64,000 nt of DNA from Persicitalea sp964500445 (GCA_964500445.1 CAZCOG010000008.1:1-64000); one strand, 5' to 3'; positions 16,733-26,200 are shown, numbered from the stretch's first letter. Translations and numbers: made by a program. The notes: generated by a model not told the origin, from the letters alone.

Positions 16733-18673
16733 ATGACGAAACATCTATTTGTCTTCTGTTTCTTCCTGTTGTTTCAAGGCCCGGCAAATGCGGGAATCGC
16801 ACTTCTGTGTCTAATGGATACCTGCGAAGTTTCCGCGCCTGTAATCTTCGCCGAGCGAGACTCTACTTGCTCAGGCCAGCCGGTATTGCTATGGGCGACA
16901 GGCTGTGAAGGCAAGGTAGAATGGACCAACGGCCTGGTAGGCGACACCATAATATCTCGCCCGGCTGCTACCCGGGTTTATACCGCTTTTTGTGTGAAAG
17001 GCAACTGCCGGAGTGCAGGCTCTAATGAAATCAGTATAACCGTTCCTTTTCCCGACATTCCGGTTCTTAATGCCAGTCAGCGCACTGTCTGCGCGGGTGG
17101 TAGCACTGTACTGACTGCTAGTGGATGCCCGGGTGCAGTGGTGTGGTCGAATGGTAGTACGGGAAGTGAAATTACGGTACGCCCCGCCCGGACAACTACC
17201 TATACGGCCATTTGCCGTACGGGGAGCCAGTCGTCAAACAGCCTGAATTGCATTAGTTGTTTTGCCATTCCTCTCGAAATAAAAGTGGACGATTCAGTAC
17301 ATCCCGTTCTGATCTCCTCGCAAAAAAGTATTTGCGTCAATGATACATTTTCCCTGCGCGTCGTAGGCTGTCCGGGCATTGTCAAATGGTCGGATGCGAT
17401 GGACTTGACTGCATCGTACAGGGTAGTGAAGCCTGCGGTTACTACGACGTATAATGCATATTGTAAAGTCGGTGACTGCGAATTTGCCACCAATGTTGTG
17501 AGCGTAAGGGTAGGCCCCGCGCCCGTTCCGGTCATTACCGCTGAGCGAACCGTAGTTTGTGCTGGCGAAAAGGTAAAAGTCAGTGCGAGCGGCTGCGATG
17601 GGACCGTAGTTTGGTCCAATGGTCAGACGGGCTCTGAAATAATGATTTTTCCTGAAACTACCCTAGAAATAAAAGCCCGCTGTGGCCAGGGCGACTGCCA
17701 GAGTGAGTTCTCGAATCCGATCGCTGTTACCATCAACCCACTTCCCCCCACGCCACTGGTGCGCAACCGCCAGAACGAATGTCCGTACGTTACGCTGGAT
17801 TTGATGATTACCTTGCAGCAAACGCCGCGTACGGAAGGGGGCCGCTACGAATTCAGGTCGGCCGCCAGTGCCGGTTCGCCCGAAGTAGTACATCCGGGTA
17901 TTGCGGGCGCGGGTACGTATTATGTCTTTGAAAAAAGTACAGCAGGCTGTTACAGCGACGCGGCGGCAGTAACCATCACAATCAACGAATGTCTGGCCCC
18001 GGTACCCGTCTGTGCGTACTTTCCCGGCAGCGTAACCGTGAGAGCGGACTCGACTGCCGGACCATTGCGGCTCACAGCCGAGCTGGGTGGCAGCGCCTCG
18101 CGCGGTACCTGGGCCACCAGCGGCAGCGGTTTGTTTGGAGCTGCCGATTCAACGCAAACTACCTATCTACCCAGCGTGAGCGATTACGCAAAAGGTGCGG
18201 TAACGCTCACATTCCTGACTGACGATCCAGATGGTGAAGGCCCCTGCGAAGGCGTGGCAGCTTCGCTGAGTCTTCCGCTTCACCCTCCCGGGCCCGATGT
18301 CGTTACCGCGCCAGTCTCTCCGGGAGATAGTACTTCGGTCAATAATCAAAATCTGCCTGGCGGACTGACCCCGATACTTTCTAATTCAGCGGAAGTCTTT
18401 ATTCCCGAAGGCTTCTCGCCAAATGGCGACGGTGTCAACGACCGCTTCGTACTGGGCAATGTCCCTGACGAAATGAACGTTTCCTTTGAGGTCTATAACC
18501 GCTGGGGGCAGCTGGTCTACCAGGAAAACGATTATAAGAACGACTGGGACGGCAAAGCTAACCGAGGTATAATAGGAGGGGGGAGGAAAGAATTGGCCGA
18601 TGGCACCTATTTCTATATGATACGCCTCAGCGATGGCCGGGAGTTTATTAAGTTTCTGACTATCACACATTAA
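16733..18673 (+). CDS. T9SS type B sorting domain protein with repeated Cys-rich Ig-like modules
   Basis: A 646-residue secreted protein. A signal peptide (MTKHLFVFCFFLLFQGPANA) is followed by about four repeats of 80-90 residues. Each has the pattern C-x-G...GC-x-G-x-V-x-W-S-N-G...Y-x-A-x-C...G-x-C, for example SGCPGAVVWSNGSTGSEI and SGCDGTVVWSNGQTGSEI. A further domain with ECPYVTLDL and GTYYVFEKSTAGCYSDAAAV resembles other Bacteroidota adhesins. The C-terminus is a classic gliding-motility/type B sorting domain: VFIPEGFSPNGDGVNDRF, VYNRWGQLVYQ and DGTYFYMIRLSDG. The protein is therefore exported by the T9SS and held on or shed from the surface, probably as an adhesin. The OmpA-like gene follows after 10 bases. 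Confidence 0.9.
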   Translation: MTKHLFVFCFFLLFQGPANAGIALLCLMDTCEVSAPVIFAERDSTCSGQPVLLWATGCEGKVEWTNGLVGDTIISRPAATRVYTAFCVKGNCRSAGSNEISITVPFPDIPVLNASQRTVCAGGSTVLTASGCPGAVVWSNGSTGSEITVRPARTTTYTAICRTGSQSSNSLNCISCFAIPLEIKVDDSVHPVLISSQKSICVNDTFSLRVVGCPGIVKWSDAMDLTASYRVVKPAVTTTYNAYCKVGDCEFATNVVSVRVGPAPVPVITAERTVVCAGEKVKVSASGCDGTVVWSNGQTGSEIMIFPETTLEIKARCGQGDCQSEFSNPIAVTINPLPPTPLVRNRQNECPYVTLDLMITLQQTPRTEGGRYEFRSAASAGSPEVVHPGIAGAGTYYVFEKSTAGCYSDAAAVTITINECLAPVPVCAYFPGSVTVRADSTAGPLRLTAELGGSASRGTWATSGSGLFGAADSTQTTYLPSVSDYAKGAVTLTFLTDDPDGEGPCEGVAASLSLPLHPPGPDVVTAPVSPGDSTSVNNQNLPGGLTPILSNSAEVFIPEGFSPNGDGVNDRFVLGNVPDEMNVSFEVYNRWGQLVYQENDYKNDWDGKANRGIIGGGRKELADGTYFYMIRLSDGREFIKFLTITH

Positions 18674-18683
18674 AAGACACACC

Positions 18684-21197
18684 ATGAAAATAGTCACTTA
18701 CCTGTCAGGCTATCTGTCGCAGCTCTCTCTAAAACTAGGGTTGGCGAGCCTGATGGTATGGCTGGGCTGCACGCTAAGCTACGCCCAGCAGCAAATCCCC
18801 AGGCAGCAGGCCGATCACCTCTTCTACTCGCAGGATTATCTAAATGCCGCAAATAGCTACGCTGAACTACTCAAAGACCGCTCTCTGACGGGCGACGTGC
18901 GGAGGGATGTTCTGTACAATCTGGCTTATGCCTATAAAGAGTTGGGGGAGTTTGCCAAAGCCGAGAACAGCTTCCGGGAGCTTCTGGAAACGGGTGAACC
19001 AACGGGAAAGTACCAAAACGCTTACCTGTATTACGCTCAGGCTTTGGGCCAGAACGGGAAATTGCAGGACGCACAGGAAATGTACTCCCGATACGAGAGC
19101 GTAAAAGCCATGCTGGGTACCGAACCAACCAGTAATCGTCCCGGTGCAATGGGCAACGGGAACACCAAAGTAACCTACCGGGTAGAGCGCCTGGGCATCG
19201 ACACCGACAACGCGGAGTTCAGCCCGGCTTACTTCCGGGAAGGACTTGTGTACGTGGCGGGCAAGGGGGCGAGTGGTTCCGGTACTTCGCCCGATAAAGG
19301 GTACCTCGATCTGTTCTATGTTCCTAATCGCACCGATCTCACTACCGTGGGTGTCATCGGTACTGATGGCAAACTCGTTCCTGTAAATGACAAACGCGCT
19401 GACGCAGATGGCTCAGGTACTTTCGCCAACCGCCGGCTGGGTCGCGATAGCTACACCCGCGCTACTGCCAATGATTCCCCTACGGCGGCCAGCTACGCGC
19501 CGATGAGCTTTTCATCGGGTTTGGGTTTGAGTAAAAACGAACGCAAGGCCGCTGCTCCGGAAGAATTTAGCAAAGACATTAATACCAAGTACCACGAAGG
19601 GCCCCTGACCTTCTCCGCCGACGGTAGCCTGGTGATCTTTACCCGAAATAATTACAACGAGGGTAAATCCAGGAAAAGCAGCGACAACGTTACCAAACTG
19701 AAACTATATACTGCCGAGCTCCGCGATGGTGGCTGGGCCAATGTGCGGGAGCTTCCCTTTAATAGCGACGAATATTCTTCGGGTCATCCGGCCCTGAGCC
19801 GCGACGGAAGGTCTCTCTATTTCGTATCTGACCGCCCCGGCGGCCGCGGCGGCACCGACATATACGTAGCCCGCTTTGATAACGGTACTTGGTCGCAGCC
19901 CCTCAACCTGGGGCCACAGATCAATACAAAGGGCGACGAAATGTTCCCTTTTGTGGATGAAAACGGCATTCTCTACTTCGCTTCCAACGGCCATCCGGGT
20001 AGTTTGGGCGGGCTGGATATTTACTATACTTCCCTCAATGGTGGAAGTGAGCCGCAAATCCTGCATCTGGATGCTCCCATCAACTCCAAAGCCGACGATT
20101 TCGGCCTTATTACGGACGGTAGCCGCTCAACGGGTTATTTCAGTAGCAACCGTCTTAACGGAGACGACGATATTTTCCGCTTTTTCCGGGAAAGCTCGCT
20201 CAACGGATGCCGGAATCTTTCCCTGAAAGTATTTGACGAAGCCACCTACGCACCGCTCGACAACGTGACGGTGACTGTCAGGGCGCGGGGCGAAGGACGC
20301 GACGAAAAAATCCTGATGACCGACGCGGAGGGCATGATTGATATCTGCCTGGAAGCCGAAAACGATTTTATGTTCGAGCTCGCCAAAGACGGCTACGTGA
20401 CCGGAACGCTGGGCTTTTCGACCGTAGGTTTGACCGACGACAGAGCCACGAGGCTGGGCTCGTCGCTGATCAAGTTTGACGTTATTGAAAGAGACCGCAC
20501 CCCGGGCCGCGTCACGAGCGGCACCGATGACAGTAGCGACTGGGAGACCGACGATGCCATTTCAATCTCTACGCTGCGCGGTACCGTGACCGGCGAAGGT
20601 GACAAACGCCCGATCGAAGGGGTCAAAATCGTGTTAAAAAATGAGTGCGATGGTAAAGTGAAACAAACCGTAACCGGCCCGAACGGGCGTTTCCGTTTCG
20701 AACTCACCGAAGGCTGCGACTACACCCTGGTGGCTACGAAAACCTCCTACGGTACCAATACCAACGCTATTCGGAAAATTCCCGCTGCGTCGAAACCCAA
20801 GCTGGTTTCGGCCAATATTGTCATGATTAAAGCGGGGGATTTGGTGACGCTGGAAAATATTCATTATGACTCGGGCAAGTGGGATGTCAGGCCGGATGCC
20901 GCCAAGGAACTCGATCGGCTAGTGGCCACCATGCGGAAGTATCCTTCGCTGAAAATAGAGATAGGCTCCCACACCGACAGCCAGGGCGAGGCGCAGTTCA
21001 ATCAATACCTGTCGGAACGTCGGGCGAAGGCGGCTCTCAACTATCTGGCCTCGAAGGGGATCTCCCGTGACCGCCTGTCGGCCAAAGGCTATGGGGAGTC
21101 TCAGCTGCTCAACCAGTGCGAAGATGGGGTACTTTGCACCGAAGAAGAGCACGAACGCAACCGACGCACGGAATTGAAGGTTTTGTCTATCAAATAA
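18684..21197 (+). CDS. PorE-like OmpA-family protein (TPR - WD40-like propeller - regulatory domain - OmpA)
   Basis: An 837-residue exported protein whose domain order matches the T9SS-associated PorE family. It has a signal peptide ending SYAQQQ, then TPR-like helices (DHLFYSQDYLNAANSYAELL, about residues 35-130). A propeller with PD40-type blades follows (HPALSRDGRSLYFVSDRPGGRGGTDIY; GILYFASNGHPGSLGGLDIY). Next are two carboxypeptidase-regulatory-like beta domains and a C-terminal OmpA/peptidoglycan-binding domain with SHTDSQGEAQFNQYLSERRAKAALNYL. PorE is proposed to tether the T9SS to peptidoglycan. Many Bacteroidota carry several paralogues beside type B cargo genes, as here, so this may be a dedicated copy and not the core PorE. 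Confidence 0.87.
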   Translation: MKIVTYLSGYLSQLSLKLGLASLMVWLGCTLSYAQQQIPRQQADHLFYSQDYLNAANSYAELLKDRSLTGDVRRDVLYNLAYAYKELGEFAKAENSFRELLETGEPTGKYQNAYLYYAQALGQNGKLQDAQEMYSRYESVKAMLGTEPTSNRPGAMGNGNTKVTYRVERLGIDTDNAEFSPAYFREGLVYVAGKGASGSGTSPDKGYLDLFYVPNRTDLTTVGVIGTDGKLVPVNDKRADADGSGTFANRRLGRDSYTRATANDSPTAASYAPMSFSSGLGLSKNERKAAAPEEFSKDINTKYHEGPLTFSADGSLVIFTRNNYNEGKSRKSSDNVTKLKLYTAELRDGGWANVRELPFNSDEYSSGHPALSRDGRSLYFVSDRPGGRGGTDIYVARFDNGTWSQPLNLGPQINTKGDEMFPFVDENGILYFASNGHPGSLGGLDIYYTSLNGGSEPQILHLDAPINSKADDFGLITDGSRSTGYFSSNRLNGDDDIFRFFRESSLNGCRNLSLKVFDEATYAPLDNVTVTVRARGEGRDEKILMTDAEGMIDICLEAENDFMFELAKDGYVTGTLGFSTVGLTDDRATRLGSSLIKFDVIERDRTPGRVTSGTDDSSDWETDDAISISTLRGTVTGEGDKRPIEGVKIVLKNECDGKVKQTVTGPNGRFRFELTEGCDYTLVATKTSYGTNTNAIRKIPAASKPKLVSANIVMIKAGDLVTLENIHYDSGKWDVRPDAAKELDRLVATMRKYPSLKIEIGSHTDSQGEAQFNQYLSERRAKAALNYLASKGISRDRLSAKGYGESQLLNQCEDGVLCTEEEHERNRRTELKVLSIK

Positions 21198-21212
21198 TTA
21201 AAAAATAGAAAG

Positions 21213-22304
21213 TTGAGGTACTTCGCTCTTCTTATTCTGACCTTCACTCCGTATCTTATTCGGGCCGACATTCCCGAGACAATCCTTCTTACCCAATCAC
21301 AGCAGCAGTACTTGCGCCAAATCATCCGGTCAAGTGCAGCCGCCAAAGTACTTTGGTCAAAAACAGAGCGTGAGGCAAAGGGCTACCTGCACGACCAGCC
21401 TCGACCGTTGCAGGTGATTCGGTACGAAGGCTTGCTGGATACGAATCCTGACCGCATCGATACCGAAAAGAGCCTGCGCGACATGGACAAACTCGCCGCC
21501 TGGCTGTTTGCTTATTATGCCACGCAGGATAAAGTCTACGCCCAAAAGGCCAAAATGTACATTCTGGCTTGGGCAAAAACGTACCGCCCCACAGGTAATC
21601 CCATTAATGAAAACAAGTTTGAGCCGCTGATTCATAGCTATCAGGCTATGAAAAAGTACTTTCCAAAAGAAGAACGGGAACGGGTGGAACAATGGCTTAT
21701 CAAGATCGCGGAAGCCGAAATAGCTTACCCGAATATTCCGCAGAATAATTGGAAGACAAAACAAATTAAACTAGTGGGTACAATCGGGCTGATCGTCGGT
21801 CGCGAAGATTTCGAGCAATATGCCGTGGAGGAACTAAAAAAGTACATCGACGAAGCCCTCTACGAAGACGGTACTACCCGGGACCTGCGCCAGCGGGATG
21901 CCATGAGTTACCACGTGTCTGGCCTGAAACCGCTGCTGGTAGCCGTGATTACGATGGACCAATTCAAAAATGCAGCGAGTGATAACCCATTGTTTGATTA
22001 CCGGAACCCTGTGGGGGGGAGTATCAGAAAATCCGTTGATTATGTAGTCCCCTACGCGCTGGGCGAAAAGGTACACAAAGAGTGGGTCAATACGAAGGTG
22101 GAGCTGGACAGACAACGGGCAGCGGCGGGCATTGCGCACTACCAGCCGGGAACGCCCTACGAGCCGGAGCAGTCTCGGGAAATGTTTGAGCTGGCTTCCT
22201 ATTTTGATTCAAAATACAGCGAGGTACTTCGGCATCTGGCCAAGGGAAATGAGCAGGAATTCGATTCCTGGTTTTCGGTGCTGGTGGCGGCAGCGCGGCA
22301 ATAA
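21213..22304 (+). CDS. Alginate-lyase-like (PL5-type) exported protein
   Basis: A 363-residue protein with a hydrophobic export signal (MRYFALLILTFTPYLIRA) and an all-helical toroid typical of the alginate_lyase family (PL5-like). Recognisable parts are DKLAAWLFAYYATQDKVYAQKAK, NKFEPLIHSYQAMK, the central IPQNNWKTKQIKLVGTIGL and RQRDAMSYHVSGLKPLL, where the Asn, Arg, His and Tyr expected for beta-elimination of uronates can be seen. Substrate specificity cannot be read from sequence; alginate or another polyuronate is likely. No ATG is available and the start is a TTG at 21213, 15 bases after the PorE-like stop, so it is probably the third gene of that transcript. Confidence 0.78.
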   Translation: MRYFALLILTFTPYLIRADIPETILLTQSQQQYLRQIIRSSAAAKVLWSKTEREAKGYLHDQPRPLQVIRYEGLLDTNPDRIDTEKSLRDMDKLAAWLFAYYATQDKVYAQKAKMYILAWAKTYRPTGNPINENKFEPLIHSYQAMKKYFPKEERERVEQWLIKIAEAEIAYPNIPQNNWKTKQIKLVGTIGLIVGREDFEQYAVEELKKYIDEALYEDGTTRDLRQRDAMSYHVSGLKPLLVAVITMDQFKNAASDNPLFDYRNPVGGSIRKSVDYVVPYALGEKVHKEWVNTKVELDRQRAAAGIAHYQPGTPYEPEQSREMFELASYFDSKYSEVLRHLAKGNEQEFDSWFSVLVAAARQ

Positions 22305-22330
22305 TCAGGCTCCTTTTTTCTGAACCTTAC

Positions 22331-22699
22331 TCATTTTTTAAATTCAAAAAAATGCCAAAGTACCCCTGACGGATCATGCATGAATAATTCCCTTCCCCAC
22401 TCTGAATCCCTGATTCTGGAAAACTTCACCCGCTCGTATTTGTCGTGCAGCCCTTTGGCCAATAACTCGTCGGTGCATTTTTCAACGTCATCTATTTCCA
22501 GCAGGATCATCGAATTGTCTATCCAATCTTTCACATAAGCATTTTGCAAATAAAAGCTCAGGTCGTCATTGACCTTGAAAAGACTCATTTTCGGGTCGAT
22601 GACTACTTCTTCAAAACCCAGCGCGCTATAGAATTCCCGTGATTCCTCGTAGTTTCTTGCGCCAATAAAAGGTCGGATCGCTTTGGGCTGGTAGTTCAT
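22331..22699 (-). CDS. VOC-family (glyoxalase/bleomycin-resistance fold) protein
   Basis: A 122-residue single VOC domain. The two beta-alpha-beta-beta-beta units are visible: IRPFIGARNYEESREFYSALGFEEV, then SFYLQNAYVKDWIDNSMILLEIDDVEKCTDELLAKG, ending in HDPSGVLWHFFEF, where metal-binding members keep a Glu. Such proteins are glyoxalase-like enzymes, dioxygenases or antibiotic-binding proteins; nothing here decides which. I chose the ATG at 22699 (MNYQPKAIRPF) over a TTG six codons earlier. It lies alone between the convergent alginate-lyase-like gene and the toxin-antitoxin pair. Confidence 0.82.
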   Translation of the reverse strand: MNYQPKAIRPFIGARNYEESREFYSALGFEEVVIDPKMSLFKVNDDLSFYLQNAYVKDWIDNSMILLEIDDVEKCTDELLAKGLHDKYERVKFSRIRDSEWGRELFMHDPSGVLWHFFEFKK

Positions 22700-22745
22700 A
22701 CAAATGTTTCGATTCAATTCACCAAATTGCCTTTAATCCTTCATT

Positions 22746-23117
22746 CTAATATTTCTGCACCAGTTCGTCTTTACTTATCAGTGTGTAATCTGATTGCATA
22801 GCCTGCCAAATCAGCATCCGGTCGAATGGGTCGCGATGATAGACCGCGCTCAACTGATAGAAGGTAGAAGTCACCTGCGCATCTAATTCGATAATTCTAA
22901 ACCCAATATTGGTAATCGCACTTACGAAGTCTTCGGGAGCCAAGCCTTCCAAGAGCAGCTTGCCAAGTGCGTATTTCAGAGAAATTTCCCAAAAACTTAC
23001 CACACTTACCAGAACTTCTTGTTCTCTATCTTGTAAGATTGCTTTAACCTTCGGCGATAACTTGGATGGTTTTAATACCGACCAGATCAATGAATGCGTA
23101 TCCAGTAAATAACTCAT
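22746..23117 (-). CDS. PIN-domain toxin, VapC type
   Basis: A 123-residue PIN-domain ribonuclease, the toxin of a type II toxin-antitoxin pair. The acidic residues that bind Mg are in place: Asp6 in LLDTHSLIW, Glu44 in FWEISLKYALGKL, and Asp96 and Asp99 in HRDPFDRMLIWQA. The FWEIxLK...GKL form is typical of the subgroup paired with Phd/YefM-like antitoxins. VapC toxins usually cut tRNA or rRNA; the target here is unknown. The ATG overlaps the antitoxin stop by four bases (ATGA), the normal coupling of antitoxin first, toxin second. Confidence 0.92.
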   Translation of the reverse strand: MSYLLDTHSLIWSVLKPSKLSPKVKAILQDREQEVLVSVVSFWEISLKYALGKLLLEGLAPEDFVSAITNIGFRIIELDAQVTSTFYQLSAVYHRDPFDRMLIWQAMQSDYTLISKDELVQKY

Positions 23118-23350
23118 AACCCAAGAAATTCTTCTTCGGTCATTTTGAAGTCATCGGTAAAAACTACTTTTCCCTTGCCTTCCAGTATCCCTAATTTTCG
23201 TGGAACAGGCTTATGCTCAGGTTTGGGAATGAGGTAAGCAACAACTTCTTTTTTTCTGCCATAAGCCACCGCTATTTCTTCTCCTGCCTGTACATCCTTT
23301 ATTATTTGGGAGAATTGGGCCTTCAATTCTCCGACGGTCAATGTCCTCAT
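23114..23350 (-). CDS. Phd/YefM-type antitoxin of the VapC pair
   Basis: A 78-residue antitoxin. MRTLTVGELKAQFSQIIKDVQAGEEIAVAYGRKKEVVAYLIP is the standard Phd/YefM DNA-binding and dimer fold (short strand, helix, strand-turn-strand). The remainder (KGKVVFTDDFKMTEEEFLGL) is the acidic, flexible toxin-binding tail. I chose the ATG at 23350; a longer in-frame version to 23455 would add 35 residues without family similarity and would run over the likely promoter. It is expected to neutralise the toxin and repress its own operon. Confidence 0.88.
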   Translation of the reverse strand: MRTLTVGELKAQFSQIIKDVQAGEEIAVAYGRKKEVVAYLIPKPEHKPVPRKLGILEGKGKVVFTDDFKMTEEEFLGL

Positions 23351-23482
23351 CGCTATTTTTATTTTTTGGGAAGATAGTATTTTCTTGACAAGTTGACAAG
23401 CTTTGTCCTTTGCCGTTCTATCTCTTATGAAATTAGCGTTAATAAGAACTGACAAACTTTTAGGGCTTTTTACCAGACGATG

Positions 23483-24736
23483 TTAAGCCAATGGGGAGGA
23501 ATCGGGTCGGGTTTTGGCCGACAGCCATACGAAATAAGCCGTTATTAATACGATAGCCAACTGCATATTATAGTCCAGCAGGAAAGCGGATGACGCCCAG
23601 ATATCCGAAGGCGAGAGGTACTTTGGCATATCCAGACGCCACCAGTAGGATGGGTGTACGACGCACAATAAATTAAAAACTACTAATAAAACCACCTGTT
23701 GTTTATTTTTCCAGTCGATTACATAAAAAACGAGCGGAATCAGAAACAGAAAAATGTAATTGCTGTACGCGCTTTGCTGAACGATCATCATGGTAGCATA
23801 CAGTGCAATCCAGGTGCGGGAAAGCATTAATGAAAAGTCGGCATTGCGCCAGCGCCAGGCCGTCCGGGTGCCGATTCCTACCGAAATAACCAGCCCGATC
23901 CAGTTCCAGAACTTTTCGCCGACGCCGATTTGGTTGAAAAACCACGGATTCAGTACAGACAGAATATTAGGGGCGCGAAGCGTTTTGGCCTCGTCGAGCG
24001 GCTGAGTGAATTCCCAGCCTACCAGCGGATAGAGAATGGCCAGGCTCACTGCCCCAACTACCGCCATCGTGATGACAAAACGAATTTTTTCTTTTTCAAG
24101 AAGAAATAGAGGCACGAAGATCAGTACCAGAATAGCTTTGGTAAGCAGCAGCCCCAGCGCCAGCATTAGGGCGTACACTTCAACTCGGCCCGTGCGCTGT
24201 CGCAACAGATACGCCAGCACCACAAAGAGCCACATCCAGACGTCTTCCTGGGCCCCAACGACACACAATACCAGTGAACCTGGCAGCAGATAATAGAGCA
24301 GGGCCTTGAACAAAAAGTCGGCATTTGGTAGCCGGGAACGATAAAAGTACCAGGATACCCATAGCGCCAGCGCATCCATGACGGTCATCATCAACACGAT
24401 CATGCGGGGATCGTACCAGAATTTCAGCCAAAGTCCCAGGTAATAAGCGTACAGAGGCGAATAAGGCGACCAGAAGTCGCGGTAAACTACTTGCCCCATC
24501 GACGCTTTGCTGCCCTCGTCCCAGAAGCCGTTCACGTCGGAAGTAGGTGCAAAGCCTGCCAGCAGGTAAACCGCTACGAAGGGCAGCAGTCGAAACAGCA
24601 ACCAGCCGATAGCCAGCCAGAGTGAAGGCTGTTTTGTTGAAAAAAAACGTTGAAAAAAGTCTTTTTTCAACAAAACAATCCCTACCGCGAGGAGAAGAAT
24701 AACGCTCAGAATAGTTTTTACTAAGACAATATTCAT
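23483..24736 (-). CDS. Polytopic membrane protein, GT-C glycosyltransferase-like, copy 2
   Basis: A 417-residue protein with about ten hydrophobic helices and short loops. After the second helix comes a loop with VVYRDFWSPYSPLYAYYLGLWL. An acidic residue and aromatic/proline cluster at this place is how GT-C mannosyltransferase-type enzymes carry their catalytic loop, so a lipid-linked sugar transferase is plausible but unproven. It is clearly paralogous to the upstream neighbour: both share VYRDFWS..., RxIVLLM..M-x-x-L-x-LW, a GAQEDVW/GQEEVW motif and a PN-x-x-S-x-L segment. It overlaps that gene by four bases (ATGA), so the two are co-translated. No better-known glycan genes lie nearby. Confidence 0.66.
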   Translation of the reverse strand: MNIVLVKTILSVILLLAVGIVLLKKDFFQRFFSTKQPSLWLAIGWLLFRLLPFVAVYLLAGFAPTSDVNGFWDEGSKASMGQVVYRDFWSPYSPLYAYYLGLWLKFWYDPRMIVLMMTVMDALALWVSWYFYRSRLPNADFLFKALLYYLLPGSLVLCVVGAQEDVWMWLFVVLAYLLRQRTGRVEVYALMLALGLLLTKAILVLIFVPLFLLEKEKIRFVITMAVVGAVSLAILYPLVGWEFTQPLDEAKTLRAPNILSVLNPWFFNQIGVGEKFWNWIGLVISVGIGTRTAWRWRNADFSLMLSRTWIALYATMMIVQQSAYSNYIFLFLIPLVFYVIDWKNKQQVVLLVVFNLLCVVHPSYWWRLDMPKYLSPSDIWASSAFLLDYNMQLAIVLITAYFVWLSAKTRPDSSPLA

Positions 24737-26004
24737 GCGGTGGCGATAGGTTGGGGAAGTACTACGTGGCGATATGCCTGCCGCAATATCCAGAAGAAAC
24801 AGGCGACATTCAGTAGTTGCAGCGCGTACTCGAAGAGATAAACCGGATTACCCAGCATTCCAAAATTCACGTAGGAAGGTTGCCCATTATATACATACAC
24901 AAAAGGCTGAACGACCGTTAGCCAACTCAACGCCAGCAGCACACCGATGTGCCAGCGGTCTTTGATATCGATCAACTCGAAAACTACCGTCACCAGAAAG
25001 GCAATCAGGTAAGCTCCCGGCGCGCTCGCCTGAAAAATCATCATGCATACAAAGGTAGCCACAAATAGCCCCGGCAGGGTTTCGGCTACGGGGCGGCGGC
25101 GACTGCGATAGGCCAGATAGGACGGAATCAGGATAGTAAAAACTAACCCAAACCAGTTGAGTAGTGGCGAATTTTTCTCATCAATTGTAACGAAAAGCTC
25201 TACGACGGGCCGCAGAATGGAGAACAGATTCGGCGTCATCAGTTGTTCGGTGTGCTGAATCGGCATGAGGAATAGGTCGCCGATTTGCCAGTAAAGAAAA
25301 GCCAGAGCGGGCAACCCAATGGCGGCCATGGTCAGCAGCAATTTGACGGGCTTTTTTACAATGATTAAAATAGGAAACAGCAGGAAAATAAAGGTTACCT
25401 TGATCGTCAGTAAGGCTAGGGCGAATAGAATGCCGACACCCACCTCATAGTTTTGGGGGTGCCGTCGTGTGTGCCGCCACATGAGCAACGCTGCTCCCCA
25501 AAACCAGACTTCTTCCTGGCCATCTACCAGAATGTACATAAAGGCGGCGGGCAGCAACCAATATACATAGGTCAGTTGAAGTGCATAGGTTTTTTCTGGT
25601 TTATAGGTACGATACGTTAACCAGAGAATCAGCGTTTCCATCACGACCATCAGTAACACGATGGCGCGCGAATTGTGCCAGAGCCAGAGTGGAAGGCTTA
25701 TGATATAGGCAAACAATGGCGCATGGTACGACCAGAAATCCCGGTACACGAAGCCACCCAACTTGGCGGCTTCGGCTTTATAAAAAAAGAACGGCACGTC
25801 GCCGCGCGGATCTTCGCCGATAATCAGGAAAATCCCGATCCAGGGTAATAGCCGGAACAGGACGAAACCTGTTCCTAGTGCCAGATTATCTTTATTGCGT
25901 TGCCATTTGGCGAAAAGGTCTGAATTGCTCGCTACCCATACAATGGCTATTGTGAGCAGCAGATTGAGGATAAGTTTTACGTAAAAGACGGTCAGTATTG
26001 GCAT
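24733..26004 (-). CDS. Polytopic membrane protein, GT-C glycosyltransferase-like, copy 1
   Basis: A 423-residue multi-pass membrane protein, first gene of a two-gene unit with its own paralogue. The diagnostic loop is GFVYRDFWSYHAPLFAYIIS, followed by RAIVLLMVVMETLILW and DGQEEVWFWGAALLMW, matching the second copy position for position. As with that gene, the long first outer loop containing Asp and an aromatic/proline cluster suggests a GT-C glycosyltransferase; the donor and acceptor are unknown. I used the ATG at 26004 (MPILTVFY); a TTG four codons upstream is possible. The acyl-CoA dehydrogenase promoter diverges from the same spacer. Confidence 0.66.
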   Translation of the reverse strand: MPILTVFYVKLILNLLLTIAIVWVASNSDLFAKWQRNKDNLALGTGFVLFRLLPWIGIFLIIGEDPRGDVPFFFYKAEAAKLGGFVYRDFWSYHAPLFAYIISLPLWLWHNSRAIVLLMVVMETLILWLTYRTYKPEKTYALQLTYVYWLLPAAFMYILVDGQEEVWFWGAALLMWRHTRRHPQNYEVGVGILFALALLTIKVTFIFLLFPILIIVKKPVKLLLTMAAIGLPALAFLYWQIGDLFLMPIQHTEQLMTPNLFSILRPVVELFVTIDEKNSPLLNWFGLVFTILIPSYLAYRSRRRPVAETLPGLFVATFVCMMIFQASAPGAYLIAFLVTVVFELIDIKDRWHIGVLLALSWLTVVQPFVYVYNGQPSYVNFGMLGNPVYLFEYALQLLNVACFFWILRQAYRHVVLPQPIATA

Positions 26005-26134
26005 AGGAAACCACAATTCGGAGGGCAGGTTTTTGTAAGAAAGGTAGTTGCTGCCGCTTGTTCCGGGAATTTTCGCAAAACTAGTAAGTTTCCTCCGAAA
26101 CTGATCCTTTTCGACAGCAGACGAAAACTATAAC

Positions 26135-26165
26135 TTGCCTGATGGGTTGATTTGGTTTATTTTTG
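26135..26165 (+). promoter_or_regulatory. Promoter of the acyl-CoA dehydrogenase gene
   Basis: TTG at 26135-26137, a 20-base spacer, then TATTTTTG at 26158-26165: an exact Bacteroidota TTG-N20-TAnnTTTG promoter. Transcription would start near 26172, leaving a leader of about 30 bases before the ATG at 26201. This argues against the longer frame that begins at 26135. Confidence 0.65.
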
Positions 26166-26200
26166 ATTACAAAACTTCATCATTAATACTACTCAAAATA

